From positions 2,728,001 through 2,792,000 of the forward strand of contig NZ_AP023420.1 of NCBI RefSeq assembly GCF_018408705.1: 64,000 nucleotides of DNA. Reading direction: 5' to 3'. Under the pieces are notes generated by a model that worked only from the letters and a program-made list of their open reading frames with translations, was not told the origin of the DNA and did not search any database. The DNA is from Pusillibacter faecalis (GTDB lineage: Bacteria; Bacillota; Clostridia; Oscillospirales; Oscillospiraceae). Each line of letters begins with the position of its first letter. Within the stretch, counting starts at the first letter, position 1. This document shows, piece after piece, positions 8,341 through 16,059 of the stretch. Both the position numbers and the translations under genes were made by a program.

Positions 8341-8979
8341 TCATGGGATCTCCTCCCGGGGACCGGGCAGGAATTCCTCGCCCGCCGCCACCATCTCCAG
8401 CGCCCCGGCGGAGAGGTCCGTCAGGCGGGGAGAGAACTGCTCCACGCCGCCGGCGGGGAAGGCCGCCCGCAGCACGATATCCGCGCCGTACTCCGCGTCC
8501 CGCACCACGCCGCCACAGGCGGCGATCTCCAGCTTCATCCTCTCAAAGAGGGGATAGGTGCAGGGCACGTCCCACAGCGTCCAAAGGCCCATGACAGCGC
8601 AGCCAGCTGCGCACAGGGCGTCCCGGGCGCCCCTGGTGTAGGCCCGGGTCAGCCCCCCGGCTCCCAGCAGGATGCCGCCGAAGTACCGAGTCACCACACA
8701 GCAGACATTCCAGATTTCCTCCCGCTGAAATACGTTCAGCATGGGCTGGCCGGCGGTGCCCTGGGGTTCGCCGTCGTCGGAGTAGCGGACCGCGCCGCCC
8801 TCCCGCAGTAAGTAGCACCAGCAGTTGTGGCGGGCATCGTAGTATTTCTTTTTCATCTCCTCGATGCGGGCACGGGCCTCGGCCTCGCTTTCCACCCGCC
8901 AGAGGTGGCTGATAAAGCGGGAGCGCTTCTCCACGAATTCGCTCTCGCTGGCTTCATAGGGCACCCGATACTCGCTCAC
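8341..8979 (-). CDS. YigZ/IMPACT family protein
   Basis: 212-residue member of the YigZ (UPF0029/IMPACT) family, proteins linked to translation stress in eukaryotes and uncharacterised in most bacteria. Signature segments are present: KSRF-like EKRSRFISHL near the N-terminus, the central DDGEPQGTAGQPML, and VTRYFGGILLGAGGLTRAY. The start is GTG at 8979 with AAGGAGG ten bases upstream. It overlaps the 3' end of the upstream GNAT gene by 26 bases, so it is probably the last gene of an XRE-GNAT-YigZ operon. Confidence 0.9.
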   Translation of the reverse strand: MSEYRVPYEASESEFVEKRSRFISHLWRVESEAEARARIEEMKKKYYDARHNCWCYLLREGGAVRYSDDGEPQGTAGQPMLNVFQREEIWNVCCVVTRYFGGILLGAGGLTRAYTRGARDALCAAGCAVMGLWTLWDVPCTYPLFERMKLEIAACGGVVRDAEYGADIVLRAAFPAGGVEQFSPRLTDLSAGALEMVAAGEEFLPGPREEIP

Positions 8980-9499
8980 GCCACGCCTCCTTGGTCAATA
9001 CGTAAAAATAGGTTTGCCGGGTCTCGCCCAGGAGCGTTACCTCCGTGGGGCGGGAAAACTGGTAGCGGAAGCCGCACTTGCGGATGACGGCGGCGCTGCG
9101 CCAGTTCCCGGCGTAGTGGGCGCACCAGACGCGGTGCAGGCGCTCAAATCCATAGCGCAGCACCGCCTGGGCAGCCTCAGGCATCAGCCCACGGCCCCAA
9201 TATTGGCGGGAGAGGGCATAGCCCAACTCGTCATCTGGGCAGTGCTCCCCCGCGGGATGGCTGCCCACAAAGCCCACGGAGCCAATAACGGCGCTCGTCT
9301 CCTTGAGCTCCATAGCAAAGACGTCTGGTGCGGAGAACACCGTGCGGATGATCTCACGGCTCTCCTCCACGCTTTGGTGGGGAGGCCAGCCGGCCACCGG
9401 CCCCACCGCCGGGTCCTGAGCGTAGCGGTACACGTCCGCCGCGTCAGTATCCTGAAAGGGCCGGAGGAGCAGCCGGGGCGTCTCGATCACCGGCGTCAC
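8954..9499 (-). CDS. RimJ/RimL-like GNAT acetyltransferase
   Basis: 181-residue GNAT enzyme that would transfer acetyl from acetyl-CoA to an amine or protein N-terminus. ETPRLLLRPFQDTD is the typical RimJ/RimL opening, and GYALSRQYWGRGLMPEA carries the acetyl-CoA pyrophosphate loop (QxxGxG/A type). The start is taken as GTG at 9499, which forms a GTGA overlap with the stop of the XRE gene and has GGGAGG upstream; the longer frame has no good ribosome-binding site. The target is unknown. Confidence 0.85.
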   Translation of the reverse strand: MTPVIETPRLLLRPFQDTDAADVYRYAQDPAVGPVAGWPPHQSVEESREIIRTVFSAPDVFAMELKETSAVIGSVGFVGSHPAGEHCPDDELGYALSRQYWGRGLMPEAAQAVLRYGFERLHRVWCAHYAGNWRSAAVIRKCGFRYQFSRPTEVTLLGETRQTYFYVLTKEAWRERVSGAL

Positions 9500-9714
9500 C
9501 GGGACACCTCCCGCCGGTCCGTGCGGCCCGCCAGATAGTCCATAGACACACCGAAGTGCTCCGCCAGCGCGCAAAAGATTTCCAGGCCGGGAAGCCCGTC
9601 ATCATTTTCCAGCCGCTGATAATGACGGTCACCCATTCCAATGGCATTGGCAACCTGTACTTGCGTTTCGCTGCGCTCCTTGCGCAATTCTTTTAACCGA
9701 TTTCCAATTTTCAT
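9496..9714 (-). CDS. XRE-family transcriptional regulator
   Basis: 72-residue single-domain Cro/CI-type helix-turn-helix protein: MKIGNRLKELRKER, recognition helices around TQVQVANAIGMGDRHYQRLENDD, then FGVSMDYLAGRTD. The ATG at 9714 has AAGGAG upstream, better than a start 48 bases earlier. It is the first gene of an XRE-GNAT-YigZ operon with 4-base coupling, and is divergent from a tiny gene at 9795, so it may regulate both directions from the shared 80-base spacer. Confidence 0.9.
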   Translation of the reverse strand: MKIGNRLKELRKERSETQVQVANAIGMGDRHYQRLENDDGLPGLEIFCALAEHFGVSMDYLAGRTDRREVSR

Positions 9715-9723
9715 AAGAACTCC

Positions 9724-9752
9724 TTGACACGCCGGATCAGGTGTGTTATTAT
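9724..9752 (+). promoter_or_regulatory. Consensus sigma-A promoter with possible XRE operator
   Basis: Perfect TTGACA (9724-9729), 17-base spacer and TATTAT (9747-9752) driving the small gene at 9795. An imperfect dyad GGTGTGTTATT...AATACACC (9740-9762) overlaps the -10 and is a reasonable operator for the divergent XRE protein. Confidence 0.75.
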
Positions 9753-9794
9753 GAGAATACACCAGATGTGACGTGTTATGAAAGGGGGATTTTC

Positions 9795-10013
9795 ATGTCC
9801 GATTTCATGAAATGGCTCTATCCCCGGTATATCCGGCCCTATCTGGACGCTGTTCCCCAAGCCGATTACAGCTTTCACTTTGAGCTTGTGGAAAACGAGC
9901 TGGGCCAGCACGCCGTGGAGAGCTACGAAAAAATACAGGAATTTACTGCCATCCACGCCTTTTTGCTGGGGCTGCGCACCGGCGCGGGGCTGGCCGGGAT
10001 CAGTCCTCCATAA
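9795..10013 (+). CDS. Small uncharacterised protein divergent from XRE gene
   Basis: 72-residue soluble protein starting MSDFMKWLYPRYIRPYL; I recognise no family. AAAGGGGGAT precedes the ATG at 9795 and a consensus promoter lies upstream, so it is very probably expressed. Its last 14 bases overlap the end of the convergent hflX gene. The pairing of an XRE regulator with a divergent tiny gene recurs twice more in the next 9 kb, which suggests a conserved arrangement rather than chance. Confidence 0.7.
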   Translation: MSDFMKWLYPRYIRPYLDAVPQADYSFHFELVENELGQHAVESYEKIQEFTAIHAFLLGLRTGAGLAGISPP

Positions 10014-11274
10014 AGGGCTGCACCTGGCCGAGAGTCCGGGGACCGCAGACCACTGTGACGTCTATCGTCTCGCCGTACTCCACCTGTTCCACCTTAGCTT
10101 CCCGATACAGCATGTCCAGCAGGCTGCCTTTGTCATAGGGCAGGTGGAGCACCACCCGCCGGGTGCCCTTGTCCAGCCGCTGGTCAATCATCTCCAACAG
10201 GCGGTCGATGCCCTCGCCAGTCCGGGCGGAAATGGCGCAGATATCCTCGCCGTGGGGCATGATCTCCCCGACGGGTAACCGGTCTGACTTGTTAAATACA
10301 TCAATCCGAGGCAGCTCCCCGGCGCCCAGCTCCCGGATCAGATTTTCCACCACCGCCGCCTGGAGCTGCCACTCCGGGTTGGACACGTCGATGACGTGGA
10401 GCAGCAGGTCCGCGTACTCCAGCTCCTCCAGGGTGGCCTTGAACGCCTCCACCAGCTGGTGGGGGAGCTTGCGGATAAAGCCCACCGTATCGGATACCAC
10501 CACGTCCAGCGTGTCGCTGACGCGGAGCAGGCGGCTGGTGGTGTCCAGGGTATCAAAGAGACGGTTGTTGGCAGGGATGCCCGCTCCGGTGAGGTGGTTG
10601 AGCAGGGTGGACTTGCCCGCATTGGTATAGCCAACGATAGCCACCACGGGGACCTCGTTTTTCCGCCGCTGCTGGCGCTGGGTGCCCCGTACCCGGCGCA
10701 CGTCCTTCAAATCCTCCCGCAGCTTGTCAATTTTCCGGTGGATGTGCCGCCGGTCCGTCTCCAGCTGGGTTTCGCCGGGGCCCTTGGAGCCGATGGGACC
10801 CTTGCCGCTGGTACCCGCCTGACGCTCCAGGTGGGTCCACATGCCGGTGAGCCGGGGCAGCAGATATTGATATTGGGCCAGCTCCACCTGGAGCCGGCCC
10901 TCCCGGGTCTGAGCCCGCTGGGCAAAAATATCCAGAATCAGCCCGCAGCGGTCCAGCACCTGGACGCCCAGCAGCTGGGTGAGAACCCGCATCTGAGAGG
11001 GTGAGAGGTCGTTGTCAAAGATGACCATAGTGGCGCCGGTGTTCTCACAGTAGAGCTGTACCTCAGCTACCTTGCCCTCGCCGATAAAGGTGCGGGGGTC
11101 CGGGGAGGGGCGGTTTTGCAGCACAATGCCCACCGTCTCGCCACCGGCGGTCTCCACCAGGGCGCTGAGCTCCTCCATAGTGTCCTCGTCGGCGTTCTCC
11201 TCCTGTTTCAGCACCGGGGAGTTCAGCCCCACCAGCACCACTTTGTCTCGAATTTCCTTTGTCGTATCCTGCAT
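10000..11274 (-). CDS. hflX: Ribosome-associated GTPase HflX
   Basis: GTPase that binds the 50S subunit and rescues or splits stalled and heat-damaged ribosomes. The 424 residues have the N-terminal HflX domain with the conserved glycine-rich segment GTSGKGPIGSKGPGETQLE, a long basic helix (HRKIDKLREDL) and a TRAFAC G-domain with Walker A GYTNAGKST, G3 DTVGF and G4 NKSD. AAGGAG lies just before the ATG at 11274. It is monocistronic and convergent with the small gene at 9795. Confidence 0.96.
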   Translation of the reverse strand: MQDTTKEIRDKVVLVGLNSPVLKQEENADEDTMEELSALVETAGGETVGIVLQNRPSPDPRTFIGEGKVAEVQLYCENTGATMVIFDNDLSPSQMRVLTQLLGVQVLDRCGLILDIFAQRAQTREGRLQVELAQYQYLLPRLTGMWTHLERQAGTSGKGPIGSKGPGETQLETDRRHIHRKIDKLREDLKDVRRVRGTQRQQRRKNEVPVVAIVGYTNAGKSTLLNHLTGAGIPANNRLFDTLDTTSRLLRVSDTLDVVVSDTVGFIRKLPHQLVEAFKATLEELEYADLLLHVIDVSNPEWQLQAAVVENLIRELGAGELPRIDVFNKSDRLPVGEIMPHGEDICAISARTGEGIDRLLEMIDQRLDKGTRRVVLHLPYDKGSLLDMLYREAKVEQVEYGETIDVTVVCGPRTLGQVQPFMED

Positions 11275-11408
11275 GAACGCTCCTTGTTTTCCATCAATTT
11301 CCGGCCGTACCCGGTCCGTTTTTCCCGCTCCGGCGCAAATCCGGCCGCGTTGCCGTCGCAGAGGCTCGGTGAACTACCTAGCCCTCAGAGCGAGCCAAAT
11401 TCTTTTTG

Positions 11409-11435
11409 ATACGTTTTCTTTTTAAGAAAACGTAT
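11409..11435. repeat. Intergenic hairpin repeat, copy 1
   Basis: ATACGTTTTCTT pairs perfectly with AAGAAAACGTAT around TTT, preceded by ATTCTTTTTG. It overlaps the last codons and stop of the flavin reductase gene. Two related hairpins lie at 15929-15948 and 16037-16059. The T-run is on the wrong side for a classical terminator of the minus-strand gene. Confidence 0.6.
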
Positions 11436-11925
11436 AGGCTTCGAGGATTTCACCGGTGTAGGCGCGGTGAATACCGCCTTGAGCGGGACCGTAGAAGGTC
11501 TGAACCTTCTCCGCCATGCCGCCAAGATCCAGGTCCTGCACATAGAGCTTGCGGCACACCAGCACCAGCTCCGCCTGCTCGAAGTACGGCGCATCCCCCG
11601 CACCATAGGCAAGCGTCAGACCGCAGGCGGCGATCTTATCCGTGTCCCGGCCGCTCTTGGTACCGCATAGGGCCATGGCCTTCTTCTCGCTCTCAGGCAG
11701 GATAGAGAGAGTGAAGTAGTCATGGGACTCCATAAACTCATACGTATAGCGCTCCGGCCGCACGTAAACGGTGCATACCGGCAGACCCCAGACCAGGCCA
11801 TTTTGCCCCCAACCGATGGTCATGGTGTTGCAGCCGGTCTTGTCTCCGGCAGTCAGCAGGGCATTTTGGGTTCCCCAATAGCGGGTAAGGTCCACGGTTT
11901 TGGGATCAGTGAGATGCAGTTTCAT
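11422..11925 (-). CDS. Flavin reductase-like (FMN-binding split barrel) protein
   Basis: 167-residue protein of the flavin reductase family, which reduces or binds FMN using NAD(P)H and is often an electron donor for partner oxidoreductases. Family features are the early TGCNTMTIGWGQ segment, the PVCTVYVRPERYTYEFME strand-helix and YFTLSIL. I chose the ATG at 11925 (AGGAGG 10 bases upstream) over a GTG 9 bases earlier that is too close to the ribosome-binding site. It appears monocistronic; its stop lies inside a hairpin repeat. Confidence 0.88.
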   Translation of the reverse strand: MKLHLTDPKTVDLTRYWGTQNALLTAGDKTGCNTMTIGWGQNGLVWGLPVCTVYVRPERYTYEFMESHDYFTLSILPESEKKAMALCGTKSGRDTDKIAACGLTLAYGAGDAPYFEQAELVLVCRKLYVQDLDLGGMAEKVQTFYGPAQGGIHRAYTGEILEAYTFS

Positions 11926-11998
11926 ACGCAGCACGCCTCCTTTGATTTCTGGAATCTAGTATATGCGCCCCGGGAGAAAAAGTAAATCCTAAAATCGG

Positions 11999-12030
11999 AA
12001 AAACGGCGGCATGCAATCGCATGCCGCCGT
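11999..12030 (-). terminator. Terminator of the SNF-type transporter gene
   Basis: Perfect 12-bp GC-rich stem (12003-12014 with 12019-12030), loop AATC, followed on the minus strand by TTTTT. Confidence 0.9.
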
Positions 12031-12040
12031 GAATATGCAC

Positions 12041-13405
12041 TCAAATCAGGCCCTGAATCAAAATGACCAGGATGATAATGGGCAGGATAAACTGGAAATA
12101 GGGTTTGAAAGCCCGAGACATCCGGAGGCCCGTACCAGTGTTGGCCTCCTCCAGATATTTGTCAAAGCCCCAGCCCCACTTGGTGACGCAGAAGAGCAGA
12201 TAGATGAGAGAACCCAGCGGCAGCAGAAGATTGCTCACCAGGAAGTCCTCAATATCCAAAATCTGGCCGCCGTTGGGAGCGTTGGGCAGCACCACAGAGA
12301 AATACCACTCGTTGTAGCCCAGAACACAGGGCATGCTGGCCAGAAGAATGAACACGCAGCAGATACCAGTCGCCTTCTTACGGGACCAGCCAAAATTATC
12401 AATACAGCTGGCCATGATGTTCTCAAACACCGCGAGCACTGTGGTAAAGCTGGCGAACGTCATAAACAGGAAGAACAAAGCGCCCCAGACTCGGCCGCCG
12501 GCCATGTTCACAAATACCCGGGGCAGGGTGACGAAGATGAGGGAGGGGCCGCTGTCCGGCTGTACGCCAAAGCTGAAGCAGGCGGGGAAGATGATCATGC
12601 CGGACATGAACGCCACAAAGGTGTCCAGGCAGCAGATGCGCACCGCCTCTCCGGTGAGGGAGTGCTCCCGGCTCATGTAGCTGCCGAAAATCTCCATGGC
12701 GGCGATGCCAAGACTCAGGGTAAAGAAGGACTGATTCATGGCGGCGGTGATGACATTGCCAAGGCCCACCTCCGCGGCCCGCTGGAAGTCCGGCAGAAGA
12801 TAGAACTTCACGCCCTCCATGGCGCCGTCCAGGGTGAGGCTGTGAACTGCCAGAACCACAATCAGCGCCAAAAGCGCCAGCATCATCCACTTGCTGATGC
12901 GCTCCAATCCCTTCTGAAGGCCGAAGGAGCACACCAGAAAGCCCGCCAGCACAATGATCACCATGAAGACGGCCATCTCGCCGGGATTGGCCAGCATAGA
13001 GGAGAACACGCCGTCCACAGCATCGGTGGCAGCGCCGTCGAAGGCGCCGACGGTAAACTTATAGAAATAATCCAGCATCCAGCCGGAGACTGTGGTGTAG
13101 TACATCATCAGAAGGCAGCAGCCAATGACGCAGAACCAGCCGTGAATATGCCACTTGCTGCCCTTGGGCTCCAGAGCCTTGTACCCCAGTACCGCGCTCT
13201 TGCGGCTGGCACGTCCCACGGCCAGCTCCATGGTCAGTACGGGCACTCCCATGATCACCAGGAACAGCACATAGAACAGAACAAATACGCCGCCGCCGTT
13301 TTCGCCGGTCACATAGGGGAACTTCCACACATTGCCGATGCCGATGGCGCAGCCGGCGCTCACCAGCAGGAAGCCTAAGCGGGATTGAAAGTTTTCGCGT
13401 TTCAT
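12041..13405 (-). CDS. Sodium-dependent SNF/NSS-family amino acid transporter
   Basis: 454-residue, about 11-12-helix symporter of the neurotransmitter:sodium symporter family, which in bacteria imports amino acids such as tryptophan, leucine or tyrosine. The first helix has the diagnostic SRLGFLLVSAGCAIGIGNVWKFPYVTGENGGG pattern with its unwound GIGN sodium and substrate site (given here as the family hallmark), and helix 6 and 8 regions are present. The ATG at 13405 with GAGGGAG upstream is preferred over a start 69 bases earlier. It is monocistronic with its own terminator. Confidence 0.9.
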   Translation of the reverse strand: MKRENFQSRLGFLLVSAGCAIGIGNVWKFPYVTGENGGGVFVLFYVLFLVIMGVPVLTMELAVGRASRKSAVLGYKALEPKGSKWHIHGWFCVIGCCLLMMYYTTVSGWMLDYFYKFTVGAFDGAATDAVDGVFSSMLANPGEMAVFMVIIVLAGFLVCSFGLQKGLERISKWMMLALLALIVVLAVHSLTLDGAMEGVKFYLLPDFQRAAEVGLGNVITAAMNQSFFTLSLGIAAMEIFGSYMSREHSLTGEAVRICCLDTFVAFMSGMIIFPACFSFGVQPDSGPSLIFVTLPRVFVNMAGGRVWGALFFLFMTFASFTTVLAVFENIMASCIDNFGWSRKKATGICCVFILLASMPCVLGYNEWYFSVVLPNAPNGGQILDIEDFLVSNLLLPLGSLIYLLFCVTKWGWGFDKYLEEANTGTGLRMSRAFKPYFQFILPIIILVILIQGLI

Positions 13406-13576
13406 GAAATAGTCTCCCTCACTTTTTTTTACACACTCCCGAGGCCGAAAAAAGAGAACGGTATTGCCGTTCATCTTCCCCTTTTCAGGATGTTTCTATG
13501 GTAGCGAACTGACGGGCGAAAGTCAAGACTTTCCTGGAAGAACGTGAAAGATTCCGTGGATTTTAAGGGGAAGGCC

Positions 13577-13585
13577 TGCTATAAT
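13577..13585 (+). promoter_or_regulatory. Extended -10 promoter for the hydrolase pair
   Basis: TGCTATAAT, a perfect -10 with the TGn extension, 31 bases before the ATG at 13617. The -35 region is poor, as expected for extended -10 promoters. Confidence 0.7.
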
Positions 13586-13616
13586 AAGAGAAAATTGTGG
13601 GGGGAGGCTTTTTCAG

Positions 13617-14162
13617 ATGGAGATTCTGATCGTTGTGGACATGCAAAATGATTTTGTATCTGGCGCCCTGGGCACGCCGGAGGCCGGGGAGATCGTGCCG
13701 TATGTGGTAGGCCGGGTAGTGGAGGGCATGAACCGGGGAGAGGAGATTCTCTTTACCCGGGACACCCATGAGGCAAACTACCTCTCAACCCAGGAGGGGA
13801 AGAAGCTCCCGGTCCCGCACTGCATCCGGGGAACGGAGGGCTGGGAGATCATTGACCAGCTCCGGGAAGACGCGCGGCATCCCATTGACAAGCCCGCCTT
13901 TGCCAGCCGGTATCTGGGCGCCTTGCTGAAAGCCCGGGACGAGGATCTCCACAAGCAGGGAAAGCCCGGCGTAGAGAAAGTTACCTTTATCGGCCTGTGC
14001 ACAGATATCTGCGTGATCTCCAATGCACTGCTTATCAAGGCGTTTTTGCCGGAGGCGGAGATTGTGGTGGACGCGCGGTGCTGTGCCGGCGTTACGCCGG
14101 AGAGCCACCGAAACGCTCTGGAGGCCATGAAGATGTGCCAGATCACCGTGGAGAATGACTGA
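13617..14162 (+). CDS. Isochorismatase/nicotinamidase-family cysteine hydrolase
   Basis: 181-residue cysteine hydrolase of the isochorismatase superfamily, which cleaves amide or vinyl-ether bonds (nicotinamide, isochorismate, N-carbamoyl compounds). The Asp-Lys-Cys triad is visible: Asp8 in VVDMQNDF, Lys in IDKPAF and Cys in GLCTDICV. The metal-site region VPHCIRGTEGWEI is nicotinamidase-like, but the typical DWH metal ligands are replaced by DTHEANY, so nicotinamide is only one possibility. GGGGGGAGG precedes the ATG. It overlaps the next hydrolase gene by 8 bases. Confidence 0.88.
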   Translation: MEILIVVDMQNDFVSGALGTPEAGEIVPYVVGRVVEGMNRGEEILFTRDTHEANYLSTQEGKKLPVPHCIRGTEGWEIIDQLREDARHPIDKPAFASRYLGALLKARDEDLHKQGKPGVEKVTFIGLCTDICVISNALLIKAFLPEAEIVVDARCCAGVTPESHRNALEAMKMCQITVEND

Positions 14163-15126
14163 GCAGACGGTGGAGAAACGCTGTCCTTTTGAAGAGGAAT
14201 ACGTCTTTGCCAACGGAATTGAGCACTATCTGCTCCATTACCCAAAAGCGCCCGGTACGCCGGTGCTGCTGTACTTGCACGGCGGCCCCGGCAGCGTGGA
14301 GTCGCTGTTTGCCTACCAGCTGGATAGCGCCTGGGGTGAAATGTTCACCCATGTACACTGGGACCAGCGGGGCGCGGGCAAAACGCTCCGCAGGAATGGG
14401 AGGCGGGACCGACCGGAGAGTATGGAGCAGATGCTGGCAGACCTGCACGGTGTTATCGGACACCTCCGGCGGAAGTATCAGACTGAGCGGGTGGTTCTGC
14501 TGGGCCACTCCTGGGGAAGCGTACTGGGGAGCCTTTATGTGCTGCGGCATCCGGAGACTGTTCTGGCGTATATCGGCGTGGGGCAGGTGGTCGGCATGAT
14601 GGAAAACGAGCGGACCGCTTACCGGGAAACGCTGGAAATGGCCCGGCGGGCGGGAAATGAGGCGCATGTGCGGGCTTTAGAGCAGATGGGGGACTATCCG
14701 CCCAATGACCCGGAGCGGCTTTTGAAGCTGCTGCCGCGGATGCGGAGGATTCAGGCGGCCTATGACGACGGACCGGCCTCCGGCACCGGCCTGGGGGAGC
14801 TGCTGAACTCCATGCGGCGAAGCCCCGTCTTCCGGTGGAGCGATCTTCTGAGCTTTACGCAGATCATGAAGGTGAACCGCCCGCTGCACCTGCAAATGCT
14901 GTCGTTTCGACTAGGGGATTTTGCCCCTCGGTACGCGGCACCGATTCACTACCTGCTGGGAGAGGCGGACCCCATCGCGCCCACGAGCCTCAGCAGGGCG
15001 TATTTTGAGACCATCGAGGCTCCGGTCAAAGGCTTCACGGTGATTCCGGGAACGGGGCACAACCCCGCGCACGAGAGGCCGGGGGAATTTGCCGCCGCGC
15101 TTCGGACCATCCGTGAGACCCTATAG
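14155..15126 (+). CDS. Alpha/beta-hydrolase, proline iminopeptidase-like
   Basis: 323-residue serine hydrolase. The oxyanion motif HGGPG, the WDQRGAGKT segment and the nucleophile elbow GHSWGS match the proline iminopeptidase branch of alpha/beta hydrolases; the late Asp (GEADPIAP) and His (GTGHNPAH) complete the triad. No signal peptide, so cytoplasmic. It is translationally coupled to the upstream cysteine hydrolase by an 8-base overlap, which suggests the two act on related amides or peptides (inference). A strong terminator follows directly. Confidence 0.88.
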   Translation: MTEQTVEKRCPFEEEYVFANGIEHYLLHYPKAPGTPVLLYLHGGPGSVESLFAYQLDSAWGEMFTHVHWDQRGAGKTLRRNGRRDRPESMEQMLADLHGVIGHLRRKYQTERVVLLGHSWGSVLGSLYVLRHPETVLAYIGVGQVVGMMENERTAYRETLEMARRAGNEAHVRALEQMGDYPPNDPERLLKLLPRMRRIQAAYDDGPASGTGLGELLNSMRRSPVFRWSDLLSFTQIMKVNRPLHLQMLSFRLGDFAPRYAAPIHYLLGEADPIAPTSLSRAYFETIEAPVKGFTVIPGTGHNPAHERPGEFAAALRTIRETL

Positions 15127-15130
15127 CTAT

Positions 15131-15172
15131 CAAAACAAGCGGCAAATCCACAAGGATTTGCCGCTTGTTTTG
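15131..15172. terminator. Strong terminator after the hydrolase pair
   Basis: Perfect 19-bp stem (15131-15149 with 15154-15172), loop ACAA, with CAAAACAAG/CTTGTTTTG at the base. It can serve both the hydrolase operon and the convergent XRE gene. Confidence 0.85.
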
Positions 15173-15199
15173 GTGATGGAGCGCTATGGGAGGGGAGCT

Positions 15200-15460
15200 T
15201 CATGATTCGTGGATTTCATAGAAATCAGCCAACAACTCCCGTTCCGTGACATTTAATATCTGACAGAAGCAGGCAAGCTCATAATCCTTCACAAAGCGCT
15301 CGTTGCGTTCGATTTTGCTGATGAGCCGTTGGTTGATGTCTACTCCCAGAAGCTGCATCTGTGCGGCCAGGGCCTCTTGAGACAGCTTTTGCTCTTTCCG
15401 TATACGGCGCAGATGCCGGGAGATCAAATTTGAATTATCATAAAAGTAGGACTTATTCAT
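15200..15460 (-). CDS. XRE-family transcriptional regulator
   Basis: 86-residue Cro/CI-type regulator with helix-turn-helix LSQEALAAQMQLLGVDINQRLISKIERNER, preceded by SRHLRRIRKEQK. It diverges from a small gene at 15553 across a 92-base spacer that holds the promoter for the latter. The second of three XRE/small-gene divergent pairs in this part of the window. Target unknown. Confidence 0.88.
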   Translation of the reverse strand: MNKSYFYDNSNLISRHLRRIRKEQKLSQEALAAQMQLLGVDINQRLISKIERNERFVKDYELACFCQILNVTERELLADFYEIHES

Positions 15461-15486
15461 GTTTTACCCCAGCACGATGTATTTGC

Positions 15487-15516
15487 TTGACTTTAACATG
15501 AATATTGTCCTATAAT
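15487..15516 (+). promoter_or_regulatory. Promoter of the 81-residue small gene
   Basis: TTGACT (15487-15492), 18-base spacer, perfect TATAAT (15511-15516), about 37 bases before the ATG at 15553. Confidence 0.75.
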
Positions 15517-15552
15517 TACTTCGTCTTATTCTAAAATAAAAGAGGGGTTGCG

Positions 15553-15798
15553 ATGAAATTTGAGCTAAGGACTCTAGCCAAAATACTGCTCGACAGCGGA
15601 GCGAAGGTGCACATCAGCTGCGGGGAGGAGGCTCTGGAGCGGGTGATGAAGGAGCGGTGCTGGCAGGCGCTACGGGAAATTCGGGATGTGCTGGACGACG
15701 AGGAGCTGGATGACCCAATCTGCTTCCGGCGGATTGAGCGGATTGTGGAAATCTATGAGGCGATGGGACTTGGCGGCGGGAGCCGCCATGACTTTTAA
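15553..15798 (+). CDS. Small uncharacterised protein divergent from XRE gene
   Basis: 81-residue, charged, helical protein starting MKFELRTLAKILLDSGAK; no recognisable family. The ATG follows AGAGGGG and a good sigma-A promoter. It ends with a Gly-rich tail and is followed by a stable hairpin. The divergent XRE regulator is its likely controller. I cannot assign a function. Confidence 0.7.
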   Translation: MKFELRTLAKILLDSGAKVHISCGEEALERVMKERCWQALREIRDVLDDEELDDPICFRRIERIVEIYEAMGLGGGSRHDF

Positions 15799-15799
15799 A

Positions 15800-15832
15800 G
15801 CAGGCGGCAGATCGCTCAGATCTGCCGCCTGC
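15800..15832. terminator. Stable hairpin after the 81-residue gene
   Basis: 14-bp perfect stem GCAGGCGGCAGATC with its inverse around GCTCA, starting 2 bases after the stop. No T-run on the plus strand, so termination efficiency is uncertain. Confidence 0.5.
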
Positions 15833-15928
15833 CTGTCGGCGGGGCGGGCTATTGAACACCAAGTCGGGTTGCTGAGCGGCAGACCCGGTATCCCGCCAGT
15901 TCCCGTAACGTATCAAGATTCTTTTGGC

Positions 15929-15948
15929 CCTTTTCTTGAAAGAAAAGG
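15929..15948. repeat. Intergenic hairpin repeat, copy 2
   Basis: CCTTTTCTT/AAGAAAAGG around GA, preceded by GATTCTTTTGG. Same design as copies at 11409-11435 and 16037-16059. Confidence 0.6.
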
Positions 15949-16036
15949 ACAGAAGGGGAAGCCGCCACCAGACCTGGTTGCCGACGAACAGACATGGTCT
16001 CTCACCAGCCCGCGTAACGAGCGAAAATTCTTTTGG

Positions 16037-16059
16037 TCCTTTTCTTTTCAAGAAAAGGA
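16037..16059. repeat. Intergenic hairpin repeat, copy 3
   Basis: TCCTTTTCTT/AAGAAAAGGA around TTC, preceded by AATTCTTTTGG. It abuts the stop codon of the adenine deaminase gene. GTAACG-containing sequence precedes copies 2 and 3, about 100 bases apart, so the repeated unit is longer than the hairpin. Confidence 0.6.

Noticed and set aside
12011-13378. 455-codon plus-strand frame
   Set aside because: Antisense to the SNF-family transporter; His/Gln-rich translation typical of reverse-frame noise.
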